A stretch of 36,470 nt of DNA from JACCRE01 sp049790855 (GTDB lineage Bacteria > Planctomycetota > Planctomycetia > Planctomycetales > Planctomycetaceae). This document shows, piece after piece, positions 15,926 to 25,886 of the stretch. The stretch spans positions 1 through 36,470 of the forward strand of contig JBAQZJ010000180.1 of NCBI GenBank assembly GCA_049790855.1, read 5' to 3'. The notes beneath the pieces were generated by a model. It was not told the origin of the DNA. It searched no databases and saw only the letters and a program-made list of their open reading frames with translations. Numbering within the stretch: the stretch's first letter is position 1; every line of letters starts with the position of its first letter. Both the position numbers and the translations under genes were made by a program.

Positions 15926-16861
15926 ATGTATCTGAAAGACGTGGAAATATTCTGCGAGGTCGCCGTGCGGCACAGCTTCTCGAAAGCCGCCGAGGCGTTC
16001 AACATGTCGCAGTCCTCGGCCAGTCATGCAGTTAGTGCGCTCGAACGTCGCTTGGGGAAGCAACTCATCGATCGCTCGAAACGACCGCTGGAACTGACGT
16101 CGGCGGGGCAGATTTATTTCGACGGATGCCGCGAGATGCTACGGACTTTTCGGGCGATCGAAGACCGGGTCCAGGGGCTTGAAAATCGCGTGGTAGGGCT
16201 GGTCAAGGTCGCGGCGATCTACTCGGTCGGTCTGTTGCAAATGGAGGCCTTGATCCGACGTTTCGAGCAGTCTTATCCCGATGTCAGTGTGCGTGTCGAG
16301 TATAGGCATCCCGAGGAAGTGTACGAGGCGGTTCGATCGGGCGAAGCCAATCTCGGTCTGGTCTCCTTTCCGCGGGACGGTGGCGAGTTCGCCAGTATTC
16401 CCTGGCAGGAACAGGAGATGACCGTCGTCGTTCCGCCGTCGCATCGGTTCGCCGCAATGGAGTCGCTGCGAGTTGCGGATCTGGAAGGCGAGGACTTTGT
16501 GACGTTCGACACCGGCCTCGCCGTCCGGCGACAGATCGACCGCTGGTTGCGAAGCGCCGGGGTCGCGGTCTCCGTCTCGCATGCGTTCGACAACGTCGAG
16601 AATGCGAAACGGGCGGTCGAAATCGGGGCGGGGATCGCGCTGCTGCCGCGGCCCACCGTGCTCCGCGAGATCGAGATGGGAAGTCTCGTGGCGATTCCGC
16701 TGGCCGACGCGAATTGGACCCGTCCGCTGGGCATTGTCCATCGACGACACAAGAAGCTGTCGACGGCAGCCCGGAAGTTCGTCGACACCTTGCGATCGGA
16801 AGCGGGAACGCCTGCCGATCCGGCCACGGCAGGCGAACCCAATGCGGCCGGGGTCGTCTGA
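15926..16861 (+). CDS. LysR-family transcriptional regulator
   Basis: A 311-aa LysR-type regulator. The N-terminal winged helix-turn-helix is typical: FCEVAVRHSFSKAAEAFNMSQSSASHAVSALERRLGKQLIDRS (first about 55 residues), followed by the linker helix. The effector-binding domain starts around VVGLVKVAAIYSVGLLQM and includes EANLGLVSFP and VEIGAGIALLPRPTV. It lies 232 bp upstream of gltB on the same strand, so it could control glutamate synthase as GltC does in Bacillus. GltC is divergent from gltA, however, and the arrangement here is tandem. The effector is unknown. The last 20 residues (GTPADPATAGEPNAAGVV) look like a non-conserved tail. Confidence 0.92.
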   Translation: MYLKDVEIFCEVAVRHSFSKAAEAFNMSQSSASHAVSALERRLGKQLIDRSKRPLELTSAGQIYFDGCREMLRTFRAIEDRVQGLENRVVGLVKVAAIYSVGLLQMEALIRRFEQSYPDVSVRVEYRHPEEVYEAVRSGEANLGLVSFPRDGGEFASIPWQEQEMTVVVPPSHRFAAMESLRVADLEGEDFVTFDTGLAVRRQIDRWLRSAGVAVSVSHAFDNVENAKRAVEIGAGIALLPRPTVLREIEMGSLVAIPLADANWTRPLGIVHRRHKKLSTAARKFVDTLRSEAGTPADPATAGEPNAAGVV

Positions 16862-17035
16862 TCGATGCGGTCGCGGCAACGACAGGAGGAGTCAGGGCGC
16901 TCTGTGCCCGGACTCGGATGGACAGGGGAAGGAGTGGCAGGAACGCCGCCTTCGTGTCCATGACGGAAGGATGAGGTGCGTGCCGTCTGCACGCCCTCGA
17001 CAGGACCGATGGACCGGGTCGCACCGACGGCCCGG

Positions 17036-17056
17036 GTGCAGGCGGGACGCCTGCAC
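17036..17056. promoter_or_regulatory. Perfect hairpin in the gltB leader
   Basis: GTGCAGGCG (17036-17044) and CGCCTGCAC (17048-17056) form a 9-bp stem with a 3-nt GGA loop, ending 37 nt before the gltB ATG at 17094. It may be a short intergenic palindrome rather than a specific operator. No poly-U tract follows, so it is not a standard terminator. Confidence 0.5.
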
Positions 17057-17093
17057 GACAGTGACGAGACCCGATCTAAGAGAGTGCTGCCTT

Positions 17094-20000
17094 ATGACCG
17101 ACAACTCGCAAGCGACCGGACGGGAATTCCATCTGACAACCGCCCCGGGACCGCACGGGCTGTACGACCCGAGGTTCGAGCACGAAAACTGCGGCGTCGG
17201 GTTCGTCGCCCACATCAAGGGCGTGCGCTCGCACGGAATCGTCGAGGATGCCGACCGCATTCTGCGGCACATGGAACATCGCGGCGCCTGTGGCTGCGAA
17301 GAGAATACCGGCGACGGGGCCGGTATGTTGACCGCACTGCCGCATGATTTCTGCGCCAAGGTCGCGCACAGCGACCTGCGGGTCTCGCTGCCCGAGCCGG
17401 GACGCTACGCCGCGGGCATCGTGTTCCTGCCGAGGGATCCGACGCAGCGCGAAGCGTGCAAGCGCACCGTCGCCGAGTTGGTCGCGAAACACGGGCAGCG
17501 CCTGCTTGGCTGGCGGAACGTCCCGCAGCGACCGGACGCCGCCGACATCGGTCCTTCGGCCCGTGCGTGCGAACCGCACATCGAGCAGTTGTTCGTCGTC
17601 GCCGCCGACGGAACCGATCAGGCGGCCTTCGAGCGGAAGCTGCTGCTGATCCGCAAGCGGGCGAGCCACGCGATTCGCCTGGAAAGCGAACTGTCGCAAC
17701 GGCTGGCGTTCTATATCTGTTCGCTGTCGAGCCGCATCATCATCTACAAGGGCATGCTCACTCCGCATCAGGTGATGCCGTACTTCCCGGATCTCTCCGA
17801 CCCGGACTACACGACCCATCTCGCGATGGTGCATAGCCGGTTCTCGACGAACACGTTTCCCAGTTGGGATCGGGCGCAACCGCTGCGTTACATGGCGCAC
17901 AACGGCGAGATCAACACGCTGCGCGGCAACGCGAACTGGACCTTCGCCCGGCAAGGAGTGATGGCCTCGGAGTCGTTCGGCGACGAGATCGAAGACCTGT
18001 TTCCGATCATCGAGCCGGAGTGCTCAGACTCGGGCAACTTCGACAATGCGCTGGAGTTGCTGATTCAGGCCGGCCGCAGCCTGCCCGAAGCGGTGATGAT
18101 GATGATTCCGGAGGCGTGGCAGAACCACCACGCGATGTCAGAGCAGAAGCACGGCTTCTATGAGTATCATTCGGCTCTGATGGAGCCGTGGGACGGGCCG
18201 GCGAGCGTCAGCTTCACCGACGGCCATTACATCGGCGCCGTCCTCGACCGCAACGGGCTGCGGCCGAGCCGCTACTACGTTACGCACGACGACCGGGTCG
18301 TCATGGCGAGCGAGGTCGGCGTGCTCGACGTCGCCCCCGAAAACGTCAAGTTCAAGGGCCGCCTGCAGCCCGGCAAGATGTTCCTCGTCGATTTCGAGGA
18401 AGGCCGCATCATCTCCGACGAAGAGCTCAAGAACCGCATCGCGACGACTCGCCCGTACGGCGAATGGCTGTCGCGCCAGCGGATCCATCTCGGCGAGCTG
18501 CCCGACGCGACGAAGCTCGTCGAGCATTACTCGCCCGAAGAGCTGCTGCGTCGCATGCGGGCGCTCGGCTACACGACCGAGACGATGCAGTTCATGCTCG
18601 TGCCGCTGGTGACGAGCGGCAAGGATCCCATCGGCTCGATGGGCGACGACGCGGCACTGGCGTGCCTTTCCGACCAGCCGCGCGTGATCTACGACTATTT
18701 CAAGCAGCTGTTCGCCCAGGTGACCAACCCCGCGATCGACTCGATCCGCGAAGAGGTCATCATGTCGCTCGAGTGTTTCATCGGTCCGGAAGGCAACCTG
18801 CTCGAAACGACCGAGCCGCAGTGTCATCGTCTGCTCGTGCCGCATCCGATCCTCACGAACGAGGAACTCGCGGCGCTCAAGCACATGGATTACCGCGGCT
18901 GGCGCACCAAGACGATCGACGTCACGTATGAACGTCCGGCGAGCGGGGGGCGTCAGCCTGCCGAGTCCGGCGACGCTCTCCGTTCCGCTCTCGATCGCAT
19001 CGCCCAGGAAGCCGAGCAGGCGATCGCCGACGGCTACAGCCTCGTCATTCTTTCCGACCGCAAGCTCGGCCCCGACCGGGTCGCCGTGTCGTCGTTGCTC
19101 GCCTGCGGGGCGGTGCATCACCATCTCGTCCGCATCGAACAGCGAACGCGGATCGGCATCGTGCTGGAGACCGGCGAGGCGCGAGAGGTTCATCATCACT
19201 GCCTGCTCATCGGTTACGGGGCCGACGCCGTCAACCCGTACCTGTCGTTCGAGACGCTCTCGCAGGCTCGTCGCGACGGCATTCTCGCCGCCGAGTGGAC
19301 CGACGAAAAGGTCGTCGCCGGTTACCGCAAGGGCGTCGCCAAGGGAATGCTCAAGGTGATGGCGAAAATGGGCATCTCAACCCTTCAGAGCTACAAGGGG
19401 GCGCAGATCTTCGAGGCGGTCGGCCTGAACGACGAGGTCGTCGACGTCAGCTTCTTCGGCACGCCCAGCCGCATCCGCGGCGTCGGCTTCGATGTTCTCG
19501 CCGGTGAGGCGCTCCGCCGCCATGAGCTGGGCTACCCGTCCCGACAGGAATCGGAGGAACTGCCCGTCCTTCCGAACCAAGGAGTCTTTCACTGGCGCAG
19601 TGAGGGTGAAAAGCACGCTTGGAATCCGCACACGATCGCCGGAATTCAGGCGGCGGCCCGCAGCGGCGACAAAAATGCTTACAAGCGGTTCTCCGATCTC
19701 GTGAACGGCCAGACGAGCCGCGAGTGCCACCTGCGTGGATTGCTGACGTTCCGCCACGAGAACGCCACGCCGATTCCGATCGACGAAGTCGATCCGGCAT
19801 CGGAAATCGTCAAGCGGTTCTGCACCGGCGCGATGAGCTACGGCAGCATCAGCGCCGAGGCTCACGAATCGCTCGCCGTCGCCATGAATCGCATCGGCGG
19901 CAAGAGCAACACCGGGGAGGGCGGCGAGAACTACGCCCGCTTCCAGCCGCAGCCGAACGGCGACAGCAGGCGCAGTGCCATCAAGCAGGTCGCCTCGGGC

Positions 20001-21752
20001 CGGTTCGGCGTCACGATCTACTACCTGACCAACGCCGACGAACTGCAGATCAAGATCAGTCAGGGAGCGAAGCCGGGCGAGGGTGGAGAGCTGCCCGGCC
20101 ACAAAGTCGACAAGATCATCGCCGCGACCCGCCACAGCACGCCGGGCGTCGGCCTGATCAGCCCGCCGCCGCACCACGACATCTATTCGATCGAGGATCT
20201 TGCGCAGCTGATCTTCGACCTGAAGAACAGCAATCCGACCGCGCGGATCAGCGTGAAACTGGTCTCGGAGGTCGGCGTCGGCACGATCGCCGCGGGTGTC
20301 GCGAAGGGGCACGCCGACAACATTCTGATTTCCGGCTGCGAGGGCGGCACGGGCGCCAGCCCGATGACGAGCATCAAGCACGCCGGCCTGCCGTGGGAGC
20401 TCGGCATCGCCGAGACTCACCAGACGCTCGTGATGAACGACCTTCGCAGCCGCGTCCGACTGCAGACCGACGGTCAGCTTAAGACCGGTCGCGACGTGGC
20501 GATCGCCTGCCTGCTGGGAGCCGAAGAGTTCGGCTTTGCGACGGCTCCGCTCATCGCGCTCGGCTGCATCATGATGCGGAAATGCCACCTCAACACTTGC
20601 CCCGTCGGCATCGCGACGCAGGATCCGGAGCTGCGGAAGATGTTCTCCGGTCAGCCCGAGCACGTCATCAACTACCTGTTCATGGTCGCCGAGGAATGCC
20701 GGGAGATCATGGCGCAGCTCGGTCTGCGGACGATCAACGAGATGGTCGGCCGCAGCGATCTGCTGAAGGCTGACGAATCGCTTCGCCGCGGCAAGGCGGA
20801 AGGGCTTGATCTCACGCCGATCCTCACACCGGCCCGCAAGCCGCACCCCGATGTCCAGACTTACTGCACGAAGACGCAGAACCACGCCCTCGACGCAGTG
20901 CTCGACAACATGCTGATCGCGCGAGCGGCGTCGGCACTGGAGAACGGCGAGTCGGTCGAGATCGAAACGCCGATTCAGAACATCGACCGTGCGTTCGGCA
21001 CGATGCTCAGTCACCACGTCTCGAAGAAATGGGGGCCGCACGGGCTGCCGGAAGACACGATCCGCATCCGTTGCACCGGCTCGGCCGGCCAGAGTCTCGG
21101 CGCCTGGCTTGCGACCGGTGTGACGATCGAGATCGAAGGCGACGCGAACGACTACGTCGGCAAAGGGCTTTCCGGCGGGAAAGTGATCGTCTGTCCGCCG
21201 AAGCAGGCCACGTTCGTCGCCGAGGAGAACATCATCATCGGCAACGTCGCCCTCTACGGTGCGATTCAGGGGGAGTTGTATGCACGCGGAATCGCCGCCG
21301 AGCGGTTCTGCGTCCGGAACTCGGGCGCACGGGCGGTGGTCGAAGGCGTCGGCGATCACGGCTGCGAGTATATGACCGGCGGCAGCGTCGTCATTCTCGG
21401 TCCCACCGGACGGAACTTCGCCGCGGGCATGTCCGGCGGCGCCGCCTACGTTTACGACCCGCACGATCAGCTCCTGCCGAACTGCAATCTCGAGACGGTG
21501 GAACTGGAGCGGATCGAAACCGACGAGGACGAGGCCGATTTGCGCGGCCTGATCGAAAATCATCGTCGCTATACCGGCTCGACCGTCGCCGCGGCGATTC
21601 TCGACGAATGGGACGACGCCGTGAAGCGTTTCACGAAGGTCATGCCGACCGATTACAAACGCGCCCTGGCCGAACTCGCCGCCGCGTCGGAACGAGCTGC
21701 CGAACACGAACCGCAGTCCGAAGCCGTCGCGACGCCGGGCGGACGGGATTGA
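17094..21752 (+). CDS. gltB: Glutamate synthase large (alpha) subunit
   Basis: The 1552-aa large subunit of NADPH-type glutamate synthase, which makes two glutamates from glutamine and 2-oxoglutarate. Domains in order: an N-terminal Ntn amidotransferase with nucleophile Cys33 (HENCGVGFVAHIKG) after a 32-residue propeptide; a central domain; the FMN-binding synthase barrel, with PPPHHDIYSIEDLAQLI and GGTGASPMTSIKHAG; the 3Fe-4S cysteines Cys1158, Cys1164 and Cys1169 in CIMMRKCHLNTCPVG; and the C-terminal GxGxG beta-helix. ATG 17094 was chosen because the frame upstream (to 16581) overlaps the LysR gene in another frame. Residues about 616-624 are encoded by an inserted repeat arm. gltD follows after a 489-bp cassette. 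Confidence 0.97.
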   Translation: MTDNSQATGREFHLTTAPGPHGLYDPRFEHENCGVGFVAHIKGVRSHGIVEDADRILRHMEHRGACGCEENTGDGAGMLTALPHDFCAKVAHSDLRVSLPEPGRYAAGIVFLPRDPTQREACKRTVAELVAKHGQRLLGWRNVPQRPDAADIGPSARACEPHIEQLFVVAADGTDQAAFERKLLLIRKRASHAIRLESELSQRLAFYICSLSSRIIIYKGMLTPHQVMPYFPDLSDPDYTTHLAMVHSRFSTNTFPSWDRAQPLRYMAHNGEINTLRGNANWTFARQGVMASESFGDEIEDLFPIIEPECSDSGNFDNALELLIQAGRSLPEAVMMMIPEAWQNHHAMSEQKHGFYEYHSALMEPWDGPASVSFTDGHYIGAVLDRNGLRPSRYYVTHDDRVVMASEVGVLDVAPENVKFKGRLQPGKMFLVDFEEGRIISDEELKNRIATTRPYGEWLSRQRIHLGELPDATKLVEHYSPEELLRRMRALGYTTETMQFMLVPLVTSGKDPIGSMGDDAALACLSDQPRVIYDYFKQLFAQVTNPAIDSIREEVIMSLECFIGPEGNLLETTEPQCHRLLVPHPILTNEELAALKHMDYRGWRTKTIDVTYERPASGGRQPAESGDALRSALDRIAQEAEQAIADGYSLVILSDRKLGPDRVAVSSLLACGAVHHHLVRIEQRTRIGIVLETGEAREVHHHCLLIGYGADAVNPYLSFETLSQARRDGILAAEWTDEKVVAGYRKGVAKGMLKVMAKMGISTLQSYKGAQIFEAVGLNDEVVDVSFFGTPSRIRGVGFDVLAGEALRRHELGYPSRQESEELPVLPNQGVFHWRSEGEKHAWNPHTIAGIQAAARSGDKNAYKRFSDLVNGQTSRECHLRGLLTFRHENATPIPIDEVDPASEIVKRFCTGAMSYGSISAEAHESLAVAMNRIGGKSNTGEGGENYARFQPQPNGDSRRSAIKQVASGRFGVTIYYLTNADELQIKISQGAKPGEGGELPGHKVDKIIAATRHSTPGVGLISPPPHHDIYSIEDLAQLIFDLKNSNPTARISVKLVSEVGVGTIAAGVAKGHADNILISGCEGGTGASPMTSIKHAGLPWELGIAETHQTLVMNDLRSRVRLQTDGQLKTGRDVAIACLLGAEEFGFATAPLIALGCIMMRKCHLNTCPVGIATQDPELRKMFSGQPEHVINYLFMVAEECREIMAQLGLRTINEMVGRSDLLKADESLRRGKAEGLDLTPILTPARKPHPDVQTYCTKTQNHALDAVLDNMLIARAASALENGESVEIETPIQNIDRAFGTMLSHHVSKKWGPHGLPEDTIRIRCTGSAGQSLGAWLATGVTIEIEGDANDYVGKGLSGGKVIVCPPKQATFVAEENIIIGNVALYGAIQGELYARGIAAERFCVRNSGARAVVEGVGDHGCEYMTGGSVVILGPTGRNFAAGMSGGAAYVYDPHDQLLPNCNLETVELERIETDEDEADLRGLIENHRRYTGSTVAAAILDEWDDAVKRFTKVMPTDYKRALAELAAASERAAEHEPQSEAVATPGGRD
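18941..18965 (+). repeat. Single REP-like arm inside the gltB reading frame
   Basis: These 25 nt match the left arm of the inverted repeat at 4740-4764 at 23 of 25 positions. They are translated in frame as about eight residues around SGGRQPAE, in a surface linker between conserved blocks of the GltB central domain (after DYRGWRTKTIDVTYE and before LDRIAQEAEQAI). The second arm is absent. Confidence 0.75.
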
Positions 21753-21756
21753 GAAG

Positions 21757-22245
21757 AACCACGGAACACACGGAAGACACGGAAAGGCGAAGGAGGAATC
21801 CTGAGTTAGATGCGAGGTATGGCCGAGATGGCGCTACTCTTCGAGAAAGAGACCTATGCGATCCTCGGCGCGTGCTTCGAGGTTTACCGTGAGCAAGGAT
21901 GCGGATTCTTAGAGGCGGTTTATCAGGAATGCCTCGAGATCGAGTTCCGGGAGCGCGGCATCCCGTTCGTGCCGCAGCCGACGCTGGAACTCGACTACAA
22001 GGGACGGAAACTCCGTCAGGCGTATCTCGCGGACTTCGTTTGTTACGGGTTGATCGTCGTCGAGATCAAAGCGATCAACGCTCTCGCCGACGTGCATCGC
22101 GCCCAATTGCACAATTACTTGAAAGCCACGGGGAAGAGACTCGGCATGCTGGTGAACTTCGGCCATTATCCGAAGTTGGAGCACGAACGGATCGTCCGCT
22201 GATCGGTTCCTGCTCTTTTCCGTGTGGTCCGTGTGTTCCGTGGTT
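21757..22245. mobile_element. 489-bp inverted-repeat cassette carrying a GxxExxY gene, between gltB and gltD
   Basis: The terminal arms are 21757-21785 and 22217-22245, 29 nt each and complementary at 27 of 29 positions (AACCACGGAACACACGGA shared exactly). The left arm begins 4 nt after the gltB stop and the right arm ends 23 nt before the gltD start. The only gene inside is the GxxExxY reading frame at 21810-22202. Removing the cassette leaves gltB and gltD about 27 nt apart with a GAAGG sequence before the gltD ATG. No target-site duplication is obvious and no transposase is encoded, so mobilisation would need a factor in trans or another mechanism. Confidence 0.8.
21810..22202 (+). CDS. 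GxxExxY protein (PD-(D/E)XK nuclease-like)
   Basis: A 130-aa protein. The family motif G-x-x-E-x-x-Y is Gly32-Phe-Leu-Glu35-Ala-Val-Tyr38. A PD-(D/E)XK nuclease-like core follows: Asp75 in YLADFV and Glu85-Ile-Lys87 in VVEIK, then AQLHNYLKATGKRLGMLVNFG. These are the expected acidic and lysine residues of the metal-dependent nuclease fold, but no activity is established for the family to my knowledge. AGGAGG lies at 21791-21796, 13 nt before ATG 21810; ATG 21819 is an alternative start. The gene occupies the interior of the inverted-repeat cassette and breaks up the gltBD pair. Confidence 0.88.
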   Translation: MRGMAEMALLFEKETYAILGACFEVYREQGCGFLEAVYQECLEIEFRERGIPFVPQPTLELDYKGRKLRQAYLADFVCYGLIVVEIKAINALADVHRAQLHNYLKATGKRLGMLVNFGHYPKLEHERIVR

Positions 22246-22268
22246 CCCCGTTGAAGGCTGGATTAACG

Positions 22269-23747
<1,479 letters not shown>

Positions 23748-23808
23748 GTGCCAGCCGCGGCCAATAAGACGAACATGCGGCGGAGGCACCCTTCACGGAG
23801 AACCCGGA

Positions 23809-24447
23809 ATGGCGGCGACAGGCTGGGTCTACGTTGTGCCCTATCGATCGGACGCCGAAAGCGCTCTCAAAGCCTTACGGCAGGATGTATTCTCGAGAGG
23901 CCAGTACACGCTCCCTCGCGATACCCTGACCGGTCAGAGCGATCAGGCGACCGCTGCCGCGATGCCTTCAGCCGCTACCATGCGAAAGCTGCTCGACATC
24001 AGCAAAGCCGTTAATGAAGTCATGAAGGAGTTCGGCGCCGATACTCGATCGGCGGAGAAAGACTCACAGAACCTCGAAAAGTTCATTCGAACCGTGGAGA
24101 AGAAGGGGCCGGCCCATGCCGCTCGTAAAGCCCTGGGAGGCAAACAGAAGTCGGCCTTGAAGTCGATAGACGAGGCCCATAGGGTTGCTGGAGAGTCGGG
24201 CACTCACTCGATACTAGATATCGAGCGCACCGCTACGGAGCCGGGATTCGGTCTCGCGACTCCGCTCAGCGCTGCCGAACTTCACCTTATCTTTGGAACG
24301 GAGAAGCCCGAACGGACCGCCGTTCGCGAGAAAGAGCGCGACGGGACACTTGCTGGGCTGCGCGACCGCTGGCAAGCGGCGTACTTCGCTGTCTATGACG
24401 GAGAGACGCCTACGGAACTTGTGTTCTGCGGCAATTCGGGAGATTAG
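23809..24447 (+). CDS. Protein of unknown function
   Basis: A 212-aa soluble protein, 61 bp after gltD. I do not recognise a characterised family. The N-terminus is aromatic and acidic (GWVYVVPYRSDAESALKALRQDVFSRGQY), the middle is a Lys/Ala-rich helical linker (about 60-115), and then come SGTHSILDIERTA and LATPLSAAELHLIFGTEKPERT, ending AAYFAVYDGETPTELVFCGNSGD. The layout (a VPY...ALRQ-VF N-terminus and a C-terminal beta domain ending in a G-x-x-D) resembles small hypothetical proteins common in high-GC bacteria, but no function can be given. No signal peptide or membrane segment is seen. Confidence 0.7.
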   Translation: MAATGWVYVVPYRSDAESALKALRQDVFSRGQYTLPRDTLTGQSDQATAAAMPSAATMRKLLDISKAVNEVMKEFGADTRSAEKDSQNLEKFIRTVEKKGPAHAARKALGGKQKSALKSIDEAHRVAGESGTHSILDIERTATEPGFGLATPLSAAELHLIFGTEKPERTAVREKERDGTLAGLRDRWQAAYFAVYDGETPTELVFCGNSGD

Positions 24448-24545
24448 CCGGGGAGAGTGGCAGCCTACAGATAATCACCCCGCAAAGGACACGCTCCGCG
24501 CATCTCGAAGTTGCGCGAGGCATTGATCATTCGGGGCCATGCCAT

Positions 24546-25886
24546 TCAGCCGTCCAGCTCCTTGAGCCTGCCCGTCGAATCGCCGAACTCTTTCACGTCG
24601 ACGCCCGCGCAGCCGACCATCGACAGGAACAGGTTGTTGAGGGGCGTTTCCTGCTCGAGCTTGATGTGGCGTCCCGGTTTGACGCGGCCGCCGGCTTTTC
24701 CGGCGAGCAGAATCGGCAGTTCGTCGTGATTGTGGCGGTTTCCGTCGCCGATCGCACAGCCGTAAAGGATGAGAGAGTTGTCGAGCAGGTTCGAGTCGCC
24801 CTCTTTCGTCTCCTTCAGGCGTTTCAGGAAATAGGCGAACTCTTCGGAGAAGAAGCGGTCGATCTTGGCGATCTTGGTCATCTTCTCTTCGTCGTTCTGG
24901 TGGTGCGACAGTCCGTGGTGAGCGTCTTTCACGCCGACCTGCGGATAGGTACGGTTACTGCCTTCGTTGGCCAGCATGTACGTCGCGACCCGCGTCGTGT
25001 CAGTCTGGAAGGCCAGCGCCATCAGGTCGTACATCAGCCGGATGTGCTCTCGCGTGTCCTCCGGCGGTTCTTCAGGCGTCGCGAAGTCGGGCGGGGCGAC
25101 TTCCGGGGCGAGTCGCAACCGGTCGATCCGCTGTTCGATCTCGCGGACGCTGGTGAAGTATTCATCGAGCTTCCGCCGATCGCTCTGACCGAGCGCTTTC
25201 TTCAGTTCCGAGGCGTCGGCCGCCACCATGTCGAGGATGCTCTTACGATAGAAGATCCGTTTTTCCCGGTCGGTGCCGTCGTCGCCGCCGTTGCCGAACA
25301 GCCGCTCGAACGCCAGCCGCGGGTTGACTTCTTTCGCGGTCGGCTGCGAAGGCGTTCGCCACGAGATGTTACTCGAATAGGCGCAACTGTAGCCCGAATC
25401 ACAATTGCCGGCGTTGCGGCCACGCTCGGTCCCCAATTCGATCGACGGCAGCTTCGTTTCGCGGCCGATGAAGTCGGCAGCGACCTGGTCGATGCTCTTG
25501 CCGACGCGGATGTTCGCTCCATCCGTCTTGACCGGGTGGGCGCCGGTCAGGAACGTCGCCGCGCTGCGGGCGTGATCGCCGGCCCCGTCGCCCAGCGAGC
25601 GAGCGTTGTGCTGGGCCAGACCGGTGAAGATCAGCAGATCCTGTTTGAAGTCGGCGAGCGGCTCGAGGCTGGGCGTCATCTGCCAGTCGCCGCCAGCGCC
25701 CGACGGCTGCCATTTGTCGACGATCGTGCCGTTCGGAAAGAACACCCATGCCGTGCGCACCGGCGGAGATGCGGCCCCGGCCGCCGAAGCGGGAGTCGCC
25801 ATTCGTTCGAGAAGAGGCAGAGCCATTACGGCTCCGGTCCCTTGAAGAAAGGCACGACGAGACAGGTTCATTCTTTTCCGGCTCAT
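24546..25886 (-). CDS. DUF1552 domain-containing Tat-exported protein
   Basis: A 446-aa protein with a twin-arginine signal (LSRRAFLQGTGAVMALPLL at about 8-26) and a DUF1552 body: AWVFFPNGTIVDKWQP, FTGLAQHNARSLGDGAGDHAR, then DHARSAATFLTGAHPVKT and SLILYGCAIGDGNRHNHDELPILLAGKAGG. It resembles the sulfatase/DUF1501 group in shape, but no catalytic set can be assigned. Its ATG overlaps the stop of the DUF1592 cytochrome gene by 4 nt (25883-25886), so the pair is translationally coupled. This pair is frequent in planctomycetes. An exported role in degrading complex polymers is often suggested but is not shown here. Confidence 0.93.
   Translation of the reverse strand: MSRKRMNLSRRAFLQGTGAVMALPLLERMATPASAAGAASPPVRTAWVFFPNGTIVDKWQPSGAGGDWQMTPSLEPLADFKQDLLIFTGLAQHNARSLGDGAGDHARSAATFLTGAHPVKTDGANIRVGKSIDQVAADFIGRETKLPSIELGTERGRNAGNCDSGYSCAYSSNISWRTPSQPTAKEVNPRLAFERLFGNGGDDGTDREKRIFYRKSILDMVAADASELKKALGQSDRRKLDEYFTSVREIEQRIDRLRLAPEVAPPDFATPEEPPEDTREHIRLMYDLMALAFQTDTTRVATYMLANEGSNRTYPQVGVKDAHHGLSHHQNDEEKMTKIAKIDRFFSEEFAYFLKRLKETKEGDSNLLDNSLILYGCAIGDGNRHNHDELPILLAGKAGGRVKPGRHIKLEQETPLNNLFLSMVGCAGVDVKEFGDSTGRLKELDG

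Noticed and set aside
16581..17093. Upstream extension of the gltB frame by 171 residues
   Set aside because: It overlaps the LysR gene in another frame and is low in complexity; GltB normally has a short propeptide before its nucleophile cysteine.
19377..21707. 776-aa open frame on the minus strand opposite gltB
   Set aside because: It is antisense to a strongly conserved gltB region, has no family motifs and reflects high-GC third-position bias.
22224..22268. Upstream extension of gltD into the cassette arm
   Set aside because: The frame is open only because the repeat lacks a stop; the extra 15 residues have no similarity.
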